From Lachnospiraceae bacterium (lineage in GTDB: Bacteria; Bacillota; Clostridia; Lachnospirales; Lachnospiraceae), in contig JAGAQI010000103.1 in the NCBI GenBank assembly GCA_017622795.1, forward strand, positions 1-33,017: a DNA stretch of 33,017 nt. Reading direction: 5' to 3'. Position 1 is the first letter of the stretch, and each line of letters starts with the position of its first letter. The translations under genes and the position numbers were made by a program. Below are positions 14,501-21,644 of this stretch, piece after piece. The notes under the pieces were generated by a model that worked only from the letters and a program-made list of their open reading frames with translations, ran no database searches and was not told the origin of the DNA.

Positions 14501-15600
14501 TATCCTGGATACGGGAAGTATTTTTATCTGCGGGAGTTTCAATTAAAATGATGTTTCGCGGATGCTATACCGTGATTTTGATGGTAGTTAGTCTGATTCT
14601 GCTGGCGGCTATGCTGTTAAGTATGGATTCGGTGAAAGAGGAAAAAAGCAAGATTGTCATCGGTATGGCGGATGAGGAAAAAAGCACTCTGTCGGCAGAG
14701 ATTATTGCCGGAATGAAGCAAAAGGACTTATATGAAGTGGTGGAAGGCGAAGAACCGGAGCTGAAAGAACGGCTGGCAGCAGGAGAACTGTCTGCAGTGT
14801 GTGTACTCAATAAGTCTTTTTCTAAAAATATTTACCGGGGAAAAACAAACCGACTTGTAAAAATTTATGAAACCGGCAATAAAGAAGCATTATTGCTTTC
14901 TGATATTCTGGCAGGTGTTATGATGGAAGAAATTTGCACATCGAAAAGCTACCAGACACTGACTTCCTACGAAAAAAAGAGAGGAAAAGAGCAGAGCATG
15001 ACCTTGGAAGAGTATCGGGAGTATGTGCACAAGTTATTTGCAGAAGAAGGAATGGAGTTTTCTTTTGATGTGGAGTATATGGCGACAGACGGAAAGAGGA
15101 AAGAAAAGCCGTCCCAGTCGGTGATTTACGAACAGGCGGTTTTTGCGGTATTTGCTCTGATGGCCGGGCTTATTTCTATTTACAGCGTATTACCGTTCCG
15201 CTCCTTTTTGTATGGTACGGCATCCCACAGGGTGAGAGCATTACCGATGCGGGTAAGTGCATTATATGCAGGTAGTGCCGTGGCCGGTCTTTTTGTGCCG
15301 ATGTTATTGGGAGCACTGTTCCTGGGGTGTCTGATTTTACAGAATAATGCGGATTTCTCAAATTTTTATTCATTACTTGTTTGCACTGGAGGATATGTTT
15401 GTGTTATAGTATGTATAATGCTGGTGGCAGCAATGGGAATCCGGAATCAGACAGTATATCAAATGGGAATGCTGGCAATGATTCTTGTGTTTGGAGTATT
15501 TGGACTAATCAGTCTTGCAGAAGGAATTCTTGTTCCGGAGGGTACGGTATTGTGGGTACCAAACAGCTGGTATGTCCGTAAAATGACAGAACTTTTCTAA
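14497..15600 (+). CDS. ABC-2-type permease-like membrane protein (second copy)
   Basis: 367 residues from the ATG at 14497, which overlaps the previous stop codon as ATGA and follows GGGAGGTG; an in-frame ATG 16 codons upstream lies inside the first permease. Same plan as its neighbour: an N-terminal helix (about 20-40), an extracytoplasmic domain starting KIVIGMADEEKSTLSAEII, then five or so helices from about 210. The shared opening of the extracytoplasmic domains (KIVLG/KIVIG) shows the two are paralogues, suggesting a heterodimeric membrane pair. No Walker-type ATPase follows. The next gene starts 24 bases later. Confidence 0.82.
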   Translation: MISWIREVFLSAGVSIKMMFRGCYTVILMVVSLILLAAMLLSMDSVKEEKSKIVIGMADEEKSTLSAEIIAGMKQKDLYEVVEGEEPELKERLAAGELSAVCVLNKSFSKNIYRGKTNRLVKIYETGNKEALLLSDILAGVMMEEICTSKSYQTLTSYEKKRGKEQSMTLEEYREYVHKLFAEEGMEFSFDVEYMATDGKRKEKPSQSVIYEQAVFAVFALMAGLISIYSVLPFRSFLYGTASHRVRALPMRVSALYAGSAVAGLFVPMLLGALFLGCLILQNNADFSNFYSLLVCTGGYVCVIVCIMLVAAMGIRNQTVYQMGMLAMILVFGVFGLISLAEGILVPEGTVLWVPNSWYVRKMTELF

Positions 15601-15624
15601 ACGAAAAGATAGGGAGGATTTACA

Positions 15625-17004
15625 ATGGAGAAAACAACACGACAGTTGGCCGCTGATATCAAGGCGGGAAGAAATACAGAACAGGCATTGCCGGAGCTGA
15701 TGAACCGCATGGCGTCTGCGTATGGTATGCTGTCTTACTATAATATGAATATGGAGCTTTCCGTACTTTTGGAATCCACGGCAGAAGGGTTGATTAAGCC
15801 GGGGCGTACCGTAAAAGAACTGGAAGAAAAGCTTTACGAGATAATGAGAAGAACCTTACTTTCTTCCTTTTCACCGGAAACATATGAAGAAGCCATTAAA
15901 GAACTGGCAGAGCTTCGTGATAAAGTAATATCCAAAATGGAAATTTTAACCGCATATACCGATTTGTTTATTTTATACGAGTATGTCATGAATCGTCTGG
16001 AAGCAGTTTTCGAAGAAACAGAAGAACCTGCGGCAATGGATAATGATGCAGTGGCAAAGGAAATTCTTCAGTGGATTTTTTCGGAAGAGGAGCCGGCCTT
16101 AGTTAATGAACACATCAAAGAGATGGTATCCTGCCTGCCGGTGCGTATGACCAAAGGAAAGTTTTTGGAACTGGTAGAAAATGCATTTTCCATCTATAGC
16201 GAATCAGACAGCCAAAGTATTGAGATGTTTGACTATATGCTTCGCAGTGCTGCCGGTTTGTATACCCCAAAGGGAATGGCAAAAAGTTATGCGAAATTGG
16301 ACAAGGTAAAAAAATTATTTGACAGCAAGGATTTGACTGCGCTTTCCGGAGAAGAGTACGAAGAGCTTAAAACTGCATTGGCAGAAGGAACGGAGTATAT
16401 CCGTAATGCCACGGAATGTTTAAGTGATATTCAGGCGGTAGTAAATGCCTTATTAACGGTGTTGCTGACCAAGCAGTATTTTACATTATCTGCAGAACGG
16501 GCAAGTGTCCGTCCGCAGGAAATGACAAAGCAGCTTCTTTCCGGAGAAAATACAGATACAGAAGTATTATTTGCCGGTGTAGAAACCGAAATGGAAGCAA
16601 TTTCCGAAGAAATTATGGGACTGGAGGCTTCCCTGCTGTACGTAAAGGAAAATATGGAAAAGCAGATCGGAGAACTGATGTTATCCGTGGTATATCAGAG
16701 ACTGTTAACAGTACAGCGTTTGAATTCCAGCAGTGCTTATGCTTCCCTGGCGGAAGCAAAAACAGAGGAAAAGGAAGGGTATCTCAAACAGACAAAGGAT
16801 GCTTTCCTGGTGGATGTACGGGCGGCATTGGAGCAGGGCTCCAGAATCAGAAACCGTGCGGTAATGGCAGCGGTGCTGAAAGAACTTCCGGTATTTTTCA
16901 ATAATCATACCGAGGTTATGAATTATGTGAGAGGCGCCCTGGATGGCTGCAGAGATGAAAAGGAAAAGAAAATCAGCGTGGAATTACTTCGCAGCTGCTA
17001 TTAA
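15625..17004 (+). CDS. Unknown large helical acidic protein
   Basis: 459 residues, not recognised. It has no signal peptide or membrane helix and is almost entirely predicted alpha-helix with many Glu, Leu and Lys residues. Coiled-coil-like stretches occur at about 60-115 (VKELEEKLYEIMRRTLL and following) and 310-350. No nucleotide-binding or catalytic motif is visible. It begins 24 bases after the second permease with a strong AGGGAGG, so it belongs to the rhomboid-like/permease operon. A cytoplasmic partner or scaffold for the membrane pair is a reasonable guess but only a guess. The next gene seems to have its own promoter. Confidence 0.75.
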   Translation: MEKTTRQLAADIKAGRNTEQALPELMNRMASAYGMLSYYNMNMELSVLLESTAEGLIKPGRTVKELEEKLYEIMRRTLLSSFSPETYEEAIKELAELRDKVISKMEILTAYTDLFILYEYVMNRLEAVFEETEEPAAMDNDAVAKEILQWIFSEEEPALVNEHIKEMVSCLPVRMTKGKFLELVENAFSIYSESDSQSIEMFDYMLRSAAGLYTPKGMAKSYAKLDKVKKLFDSKDLTALSGEEYEELKTALAEGTEYIRNATECLSDIQAVVNALLTVLLTKQYFTLSAERASVRPQEMTKQLLSGENTDTEVLFAGVETEMEAISEEIMGLEASLLYVKENMEKQIGELMLSVVYQRLLTVQRLNSSSAYASLAEAKTEEKEGYLKQTKDAFLVDVRAALEQGSRIRNRAVMAAVLKELPVFFNNHTEVMNYVRGALDGCRDEKEKKISVELLRSCY

Positions 17005-17012
17005 GGTAAACC

Positions 17013-17041
17013 TTTACTTCCCATCCAAAGTCTGATATGAT
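17013..17041 (+). promoter_or_regulatory. Predicted promoter for the small protein/DUF2953/gerW unit
   Basis: TTTACT (17013-17018), 17 bases, TATGAT (17036-17041): 4 of 6 and 5 of 6 consensus matches, about 28 bases before the start at 17069. It fits a new transcription unit after the helical-protein gene. Confidence 0.45.
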
Positions 17042-17068
17042 ATCAATGTGTGAATGAGGTTGACAGGC

Positions 17069-17383
17069 ATGATTGTTTGGTCAGAAAAATTATACATAGG
17101 CGAGCAGGCTGAAAAGAAGTGCAGAAAAATTCAAAAACAACTGGAAAACGGGAAAATGGTAATGGGCTATTTTTTAATTACCAAACCGTCCAATGACAGT
17201 AATCTTCTGGACATTCTGCCGACGAAAGAGCTTCTTTTCCCGTATTATAAAAAGCAGACCCTTTTGGTATATGGCTTAGCCAAAGGAAAAGAAGAGGCGG
17301 AAGCATTGGTGGTTTCCATGCTGGAGGATGTCTATCGGGAAACGGACGGACTTTGTTGCAAGGAGTATTTTAAAACAGAATGA
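17069..17383 (+). CDS. Small protein of unknown function upstream of DUF2953
   Basis: 104 residues starting MIVWSEKLYIGEQAEKK. GAGG lies 9 bases before this ATG; another in-frame ATG at 17054 overlaps that site and is less likely. The protein is soluble and mixed alpha/beta with no recognised motif. Three cysteines are present, including a CC pair near the C-terminus. Its stop overlaps the next start by four bases (ATGA), so it is translationally coupled to the DUF2953 gene, hinting at a shared role, perhaps in sporulation. That is inference. Confidence 0.7.
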   Translation: MIVWSEKLYIGEQAEKKCRKIQKQLENGKMVMGYFLITKPSNDSNLLDILPTKELLFPYYKKQTLLVYGLAKGKEEAEALVVSMLEDVYRETDGLCCKEYFKTE

Positions 17384-18336
17384 TACAGGTATTATTACTC
17401 ATATTAAAAATAATCGGAATTACCCTGCTGTCTGTTTTGGGTATTATACTGCTTGTTGTGGCGCTGGTTTTGTTTGTACCGGTTTTTTACAGGGTCAGAA
17501 TTGTACACAATCCCAAGGAAACCAAAGTAAAGGCGAAAGTAAGTTTTCTGTTCCCGCTTCTTCTCGTAACGGTAGAATATTGTAAGAAGCTTTTCTATAA
17601 GCTGAGGGTATTCGGATTTGCAGTAATCGATTCGGAAAGGCCAAAGAAGGAAAAAGTTCCGAAAGAGAAGAAAGCTAAAAAAATAAAGAACAAAGAAGAA
17701 AAGAAACAAAACTCTCCGCAACCTGTGGAATACGGAGACGATGAGGAAGTTTTTTTAGCTCCTTCGGAAACTGTATCTGAAGTGCAGGAGGCGGAAGAAC
17801 TGCAAGTAGCAGAGCCGGAAACTGAGCCAAAGGAAGAGCCGGAACCGGCAGAAACGCAGACTTCACAGGAAGAAAAGCAGGGGATTTTTGAAAAAATCCG
17901 GAGTAAGATTCAAAAGATAAGAGAAACTATTGGTAATCTTATTAAAAAAGTCAGGAAGCTTTTTCATCAAAAGGAAGAAGTGCAGAGAATTCTGGCACAG
18001 CCGGAGACAAAGAAGGCAATTTCTTTTGTGTGGGAGAAACTGAAGCGGATTCTAAAGCATGTTCTCCCGAGAAAAATCAAAGGATACGTAGCGTTTGGCG
18101 CCGATAATCCGGCTACCACGGGACAAGTTCTGGGTGTACTGAGCGTGGTATATGCAAGAACCGGTATGCTGCTTGAAATCCGGCCGAATTTTACGGAGAA
18201 GCAGCTGGAATGTGATGTAGAGCTCAAGGGCAGAATACAAGTATTTACATTGCTTGTCATTGCCGTTAAAGTATTTTTAAATCAGGAACTGAGAAAACTG
18301 ATTACAGAGTTTAAAGGATTAAAAGAAATAGAGTGA
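17380..18336 (+). CDS. DUF2953 membrane-anchored protein (YtfI-like)
   Basis: 318 residues. An N-terminal hydrophobic helix (about 5-32, LLLILKIIGITLLSVLGIILLVVALVLF) is followed by PVFYRVRI, the typical DUF2953 opening. A long Glu/Lys/Pro-rich low-complexity linker spans about 88-175. The C-terminal part (about 195-318) includes the conserved ADNPATTGQVLGVLS. In Bacillus the DUF2953 gene ytfI lies next to ytfJ (gerW), and the same pairing is seen here with GerW 20 bases downstream. Exact function is unknown; a role in the spore envelope is suggested by the pairing. The start overlaps the previous stop. Confidence 0.85.
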   Translation: MIQVLLLILKIIGITLLSVLGIILLVVALVLFVPVFYRVRIVHNPKETKVKAKVSFLFPLLLVTVEYCKKLFYKLRVFGFAVIDSERPKKEKVPKEKKAKKIKNKEEKKQNSPQPVEYGDDEEVFLAPSETVSEVQEAEELQVAEPETEPKEEPEPAETQTSQEEKQGIFEKIRSKIQKIRETIGNLIKKVRKLFHQKEEVQRILAQPETKKAISFVWEKLKRILKHVLPRKIKGYVAFGADNPATTGQVLGVLSVVYARTGMLLEIRPNFTEKQLECDVELKGRIQVFTLLVIAVKVFLNQELRKLITEFKGLKEIE

Positions 18337-18356
18337 TGTAAGGAGGAGCAAGCAAT

Positions 18357-18755
18357 ATGGCAGACAACAGATTTGACAGTACGGTAGAAGCATTATTTAA
18401 GGGAATGGACGGATTTTTATCCACAAAAACAGTAGTTGGTGATGCCGTAAGATTTGAAGACGGTACCATTATTCTCCCGTTGGTGGATGTTTCTTTTGGC
18501 GTAGGAGCCGGAGCATGGGCAAAACAAGCCGGAGATATGAGTACCGGCGGCGGTCTTGGCGGAAAAATTACGCCGAGTTCTGTGGTAGTATTAAAGGACG
18601 GTCATGCAAAGCTTGTAAATGTAAAGAATCAGGATACGGTAACCAAGGTTCTTGATATGGTTCCGGATCTTATCGATAGCTTCAAAAAGGACAAAACAGA
18701 GAAGAAAGAGATGCAGGAAAAGGTAGACAGCGTAGTGGCTGACATAGAAGAATAA
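18357..18755 (+). CDS. gerW: GerW family sporulation protein (YtfJ)
   Basis: 132 residues of the YtfJ/GerW family, which in Bacillus is a spore protein needed for normal germination. It shows the typical central block TKTVVGDAVRFEDGTIILPLVDVSFG followed by a glycine-rich GVGAGAWAKQAGDMSTGGGLGGKI, then SSVVVLKDGHAKLV. No signal peptide or membrane helix is seen. The ATG follows AAGGAGGAG. Its presence suggests that the organism descends from spore formers and may still sporulate. It is the last gene of a three-gene unit with the small protein and DUF2953. Confidence 0.93.
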   Translation: MADNRFDSTVEALFKGMDGFLSTKTVVGDAVRFEDGTIILPLVDVSFGVGAGAWAKQAGDMSTGGGLGGKITPSSVVVLKDGHAKLVNVKNQDTVTKVLDMVPDLIDSFKKDKTEKKEMQEKVDSVVADIEE

Positions 18756-18774
18756 AAAAATAATTAATTTGTGC

Positions 18775-18803
18775 TTGCATTCTGAAAGGTTTTCTGTTAA
18801 AAT
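18775..18803 (+). promoter_or_regulatory. Predicted promoter of rpmB
   Basis: TTGCAT (18775-18780), 17 bases, TAAAAT (18798-18803) with a TG dinucleotide one base before the -10 (extended -10). It lies about 54 bases before the rpmB start. Confidence 0.6.
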
Positions 18804-18856
18804 GATTTTGTTTGTGGGCCATAGCCTTAAATTATTACCTAAGGAGGTGCAATAAA

Positions 18857-19054
18857 ATGGCTAAATGTGCAGTTTGTGATAAGGGTGCTTTATTCGGAAG
18901 AACTATCAGCATTACCAGAAGCCAGGTTTCCGGTAGAGCTAATAAGATGTGGAAGTCCAACGTTAAGTCCGTAAGAGTTAAGACTGAGGGCGGAAGCAAG
19001 AAGATGTATGTATGTACATCCTGCTTAAGATCCGGTAAGGTAGAGCGTGCGTAA
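18857..19054 (+). CDS. rpmB: 50S ribosomal protein L28
   Basis: 65 residues beginning MAKCAVCDKGALFG. The ATG at 18857 follows AAGGAGGTG by 7 bases; an in-frame upstream ATG at 18812 lacks such a site. Two Cys pairs (CAVC and CTSC) mark the zinc-binding C+ form of L28. The SRRANKMWKSNVK-like core (SGRANKMWKSNVKSVRV) is typical. A large-subunit protein transcribed alone from its own promoter and ended by the hairpin at 19098-19130. The neighbouring order with yloU, yloV and recG is common to Firmicutes. Confidence 0.96.
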   Translation: MAKCAVCDKGALFGRTISITRSQVSGRANKMWKSNVKSVRVKTEGGSKKMYVCTSCLRSGKVERA

Positions 19055-19092
19055 GCCGCAAAAAATGGATTAAGCAAAAAAAAGCTTGATTA

Positions 19093-19130
19093 AAAACGGG
19101 TGTCCGGCGGTTGCCTGACACCCTTTCTTC
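19093..19130. terminator. Bidirectional intrinsic terminator between rpmB and a small minus-strand gene
   Basis: GGGTGTC (19098-19104) pairs with GACACCC (19117-19123), with an inner GGC/GCC helix and a GGTT loop. T-rich sequence follows on the plus strand (TTTCTTC), and a T run follows on the minus strand (opposite the A run at 19092-19096). It serves the convergent genes on both sides. Confidence 0.85.
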
Positions 19131-19147
19131 GTATCAGGATTTGTTTT

Positions 19148-19285
19148 CTATTTACAAAACAGATGATATCCGCATACCAGACAGAGCAGAATCATACAGA
19201 GGGCCAGAATACCGTGGCGAATAAACAGCATGAGTATCATTCCTACGGCAATCCAGAATAAAATAAAACCAATCAGGCGTTTCAT
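19148..19285 (-). CDS. Small membrane protein, unknown function
   Basis: 45 residues starting MKRLIGFILFWIAVGM. The start at 19285 is supported by GGGAG 8 bases upstream; a longer frame would need to begin over 80 bases earlier without a site. Two hydrophobic helices (about 4-22 and 26-43) are separated by IRHG, so it is a hairpin membrane peptide with no recognised family. It lies opposite to rpmB and yloU, sharing the bidirectional terminator with rpmB. I infer that it is real from the site, the hydrophobic pattern and the terminator; an independent comparison is lacking. Confidence 0.6.
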   Translation of the reverse strand: MKRLIGFILFWIAVGMILMLFIRHGILALCMILLCLVCGYHLFCK

Positions 19286-19373
19286 AAGGGCTGCTCCCAA
19301 CGGTGTGTTTGATATAATATATGTGTGATAGAGAAAAAAATTTAAAGAAAAGGTTCCTTTTCGGCTCAAGTTA

Positions 19374-19382
19374 TGGTAAAAT
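19374..19382 (+). promoter_or_regulatory. Possible extended -10 promoter for the Asp23 gene
   Basis: TGG followed by TAAAAT (19377-19382) looks like an extended -10 element about 70 bases before the Asp23 start. No convincing -35 is seen at 17 bases. Confidence 0.3.
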
Positions 19383-19452
19383 TCCTATGTTGGAAACATT
19401 TTCTGCGGCCGTGGGTAAACGGGCCGGGAATATCAGGATTGGAGGTATTACT

Positions 19453-19824
19453 ATGAATAGCATGGCAAGTGGTATTATGAATACAAACCTTGGAAATGTT
19501 CAAATTGATAAAGATGTTATTGCAAAGTACGCAGGTTCTTCTGCTGTGGAGTGTTTTGGTATTGTAGGCATGGCAACCATCAGCGTAAAGGATGGCTTTG
19601 CAAAACTTTTGAAAAGAGAAAGCTTAACTCACGGTGTGGGGGTTACTGTAACAGAGGATAACAGAATTAACATCGACCTTCATATTATCGTTTCATATGG
19701 TGTGAGCATTTCTGCGGTTACTGACAATCTTATCAGCAATGTAAAGTATAAAGTAGAAGAGTTTGCCGGTCTTCCGGTAGAGCGGATCAGCGTGTATGTA
19801 GAAGGCGTCCGCGTGATAGATTAA
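19453..19824 (+). CDS. Asp23/Gls24 family envelope stress response protein (YloU)
   Basis: 123 residues from the ATG at 19453, 7 bases after GGAGG; the longer frame upstream lacks a site. The family core is present: TNLGNVQIDKDVIAKYAGSSAVECFGIVGMA, then LKRESLTHGVGVTV and a hydrophobic IDLHIIVSYGVSISAV with the terminal PVERISVYVEGVRV. Asp23-type proteins are membrane-associated and linked to cell envelope homeostasis in Gram-positive bacteria. It precedes fakA by 25 bases, as yloU precedes yloV in Bacillus, and the two are likely co-transcribed. Confidence 0.93.
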   Translation: MNSMASGIMNTNLGNVQIDKDVIAKYAGSSAVECFGIVGMATISVKDGFAKLLKRESLTHGVGVTVTEDNRINIDLHIIVSYGVSISAVTDNLISNVKYKVEEFAGLPVERISVYVEGVRVID

Positions 19825-19849
19825 CCGTGTCGAGTAGGAGGATAATATC

Positions 19850-21538
19850 GTGGCAAATATTACAGTAGATGCAAAGATGCTTTGTAAGGCGTTTTTAGCC
19901 GGTGCACAGCGTATAGAGGCAAAAAAGGAATATATTAACGAATTAAATGTTTTCCCTGTTCCGGACGGTGACACAGGTACTAACATGACATTAACCATTA
20001 TGTCTGCGGCAAAGGAAGTAAGCCAGATGGAAAATCCTGCAATGAAGGAGCTTGCAAAGGCTATTTCTTCCGGCTCCCTGCGTGGTGCAAGAGGTAACAG
20101 CGGCGTTATTTTATCCCAGTTACTTCGTGGTTTTTGCAAAGTAGTCGGTGAACATAAGGAAATTACTGTGCCGGTAGCAACAGAAGCGTTCCAGCGTGCG
20201 GTAGAAACTGCATACAAGGCAGTTATGAAGCCAAAGGAAGGTACCATTCTTACTGTAGCAAAGGGTGGCGCAGAACGTGCAGCCCAGCTGGTAGAAGAAA
20301 CGGACGATATTCTTTACTTCATGGAAGAAGTAATTAAGTATATGGATGAGGTTCTGGCATATACACCGGAATTATTACCGGTTTTAAAAGAAGCAGGAGT
20401 GGTAGACTCCGGCGGTCAGGGCTTAATGGAAATTATGAAGGGTGCGTATGACGCACTTTGCGGTAAGGAAGTAAAATTTGATATTCCGGTAGCTGCGCCG
20501 GTAGTGAAAAAAACAACAGGTGCTGCTTCTGATGATATTTCCACCGCTGATATTAAGTTTGGGTACTGTACCGAATTTATTATCATGTTAGAAAAAGAAT
20601 ATACCATGGATACAGAGCTTGAGTTTAAGGCATACTTAGAGTCCCTTGGTGACTCCATTGTAGTAGTATCCGATGATGATATAGTAAAGGTTCACGTGCA
20701 TACCAACGATCCTGGTCTTGCTATCCAAAAGGCGTTAACCTATGGTTCATTAACAAGAATGAAAATTGACAACATGCGTGAAGAGCATAATGAGCGTGTA
20801 ATCTCCGGCGGAGAAGTGGCGCAGGCTGCAGTCGCAGAAGCTCCGAAGGAAGAACCGGTAAAACCGGCAGAGCCTAGAAAGGCAGAAGGCTTTGTAGCAG
20901 TTTCCATCGGTGCCGGTATGAATGAAATTTTCCTTGGACTTGGTGTAGACAGCATTATCGAAGGCGGTCAGACCATGAACCCAAGTACCGAAGATGTATT
21001 AAATGCCATTGATGGTGTGAATGCAGATACGGTTTATGTTCTGCCAAACAACAAAAATATCATTCTTGCTGCGGAGCAGGCAAAGACATTAACTGAGGAT
21101 AAAAACGTGGTAGTTATTCCATCCAAGACAGTTCCTCAGGGTATTGCAGCTTTAATTAACTTTGCATATGATAAGACTCCGGAAGAGAATGCAGAGCTGA
21201 TGACGGCAGAAATGAAAAAGGTAAAAACCGGTCAGGTAACTTATGCGGTACGTGATACCAGCATCGACGGAATGGAAATTAAGCAGGGCAACATTATGGG
21301 TCTTGATGATTCTACGATCCGTGCAGTTGGTGATTCTGTAGAAGATACTGCGTATGAACTTCTGGTAAATATGATAGATGAGGATTCTGAACTGATTACC
21401 TTATATTATGGTGAAGAAACCAGTGAAGAAGTGGCTGAAGCGCTGGCTTCCCGTATTACGGAGAGCTATCCGGAGGTGGAAGTAGAGGTACACTCCGGCA
21501 ACCAGCCAATCTACTACTACGTGATTTCTGTAGAATAA
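19850..21538 (+). CDS. fakA: Fatty acid kinase catalytic subunit (DAK2 domain, YloV-like)
   Basis: Phosphorylates fatty acids bound to FakB partner proteins so that exogenous acids can enter phospholipid synthesis; no fakB is in this window. The 562 residues carry an N-terminal DhaL (DAK2) kinase domain (about 1-210) with VPDGDTGTNM (38-46 region) and SGSLRGARGNSGVILSQ, plus GVVDSGGQGL. A linker with EDs and EPVKPAEPRK joins it to the second half, which ends with EVEVHSGNQPIYYYVISVE. Translation begins at a GTG at 19850 following TAGGAGG. It lies directly after the Asp23 gene, which is the usual order. Confidence 0.94.
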   Translation: MANITVDAKMLCKAFLAGAQRIEAKKEYINELNVFPVPDGDTGTNMTLTIMSAAKEVSQMENPAMKELAKAISSGSLRGARGNSGVILSQLLRGFCKVVGEHKEITVPVATEAFQRAVETAYKAVMKPKEGTILTVAKGGAERAAQLVEETDDILYFMEEVIKYMDEVLAYTPELLPVLKEAGVVDSGGQGLMEIMKGAYDALCGKEVKFDIPVAAPVVKKTTGAASDDISTADIKFGYCTEFIIMLEKEYTMDTELEFKAYLESLGDSIVVVSDDDIVKVHVHTNDPGLAIQKALTYGSLTRMKIDNMREEHNERVISGGEVAQAAVAEAPKEEPVKPAEPRKAEGFVAVSIGAGMNEIFLGLGVDSIIEGGQTMNPSTEDVLNAIDGVNADTVYVLPNNKNIILAAEQAKTLTEDKNVVVIPSKTVPQGIAALINFAYDKTPEENAELMTAEMKKVKTGQVTYAVRDTSIDGMEIKQGNIMGLDDSTIRAVGDSVEDTAYELLVNMIDEDSELITLYYGEETSEEVAEALASRITESYPEVEVEVHSGNQPIYYYVISVE

Positions 21539-21549
21539 TGAAGTTTAGA

Positions 21550-21602
21550 AGAGTGCCGTAAAGTGATGCAAGGCGTCATTTTACGACACTCTTGTTGTCT
21601 TT
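21550..21602 (+). terminator. Intrinsic terminator after fakA
   Basis: AGAGTG (21550-21555) pairs with CACTCT (21587-21592), and CGTAAA with TTTACG and TGA with TCA inside it, giving a long imperfect stem with one internal mismatch. A T-rich tail (TGTTGTCTTT) follows. It separates fakA from recG. Confidence 0.7.
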
Positions 21603-21644
21603 GTGGCGATAAAATGATGGTATGGCTGCGGAAAGGAGAAGAAG

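Noticed and set aside
19693-20247. A 184-codon minus-strand frame across the Asp23-fakA junction
   Set aside because: It overlaps two well supported genes on the other strand and has no start signal.
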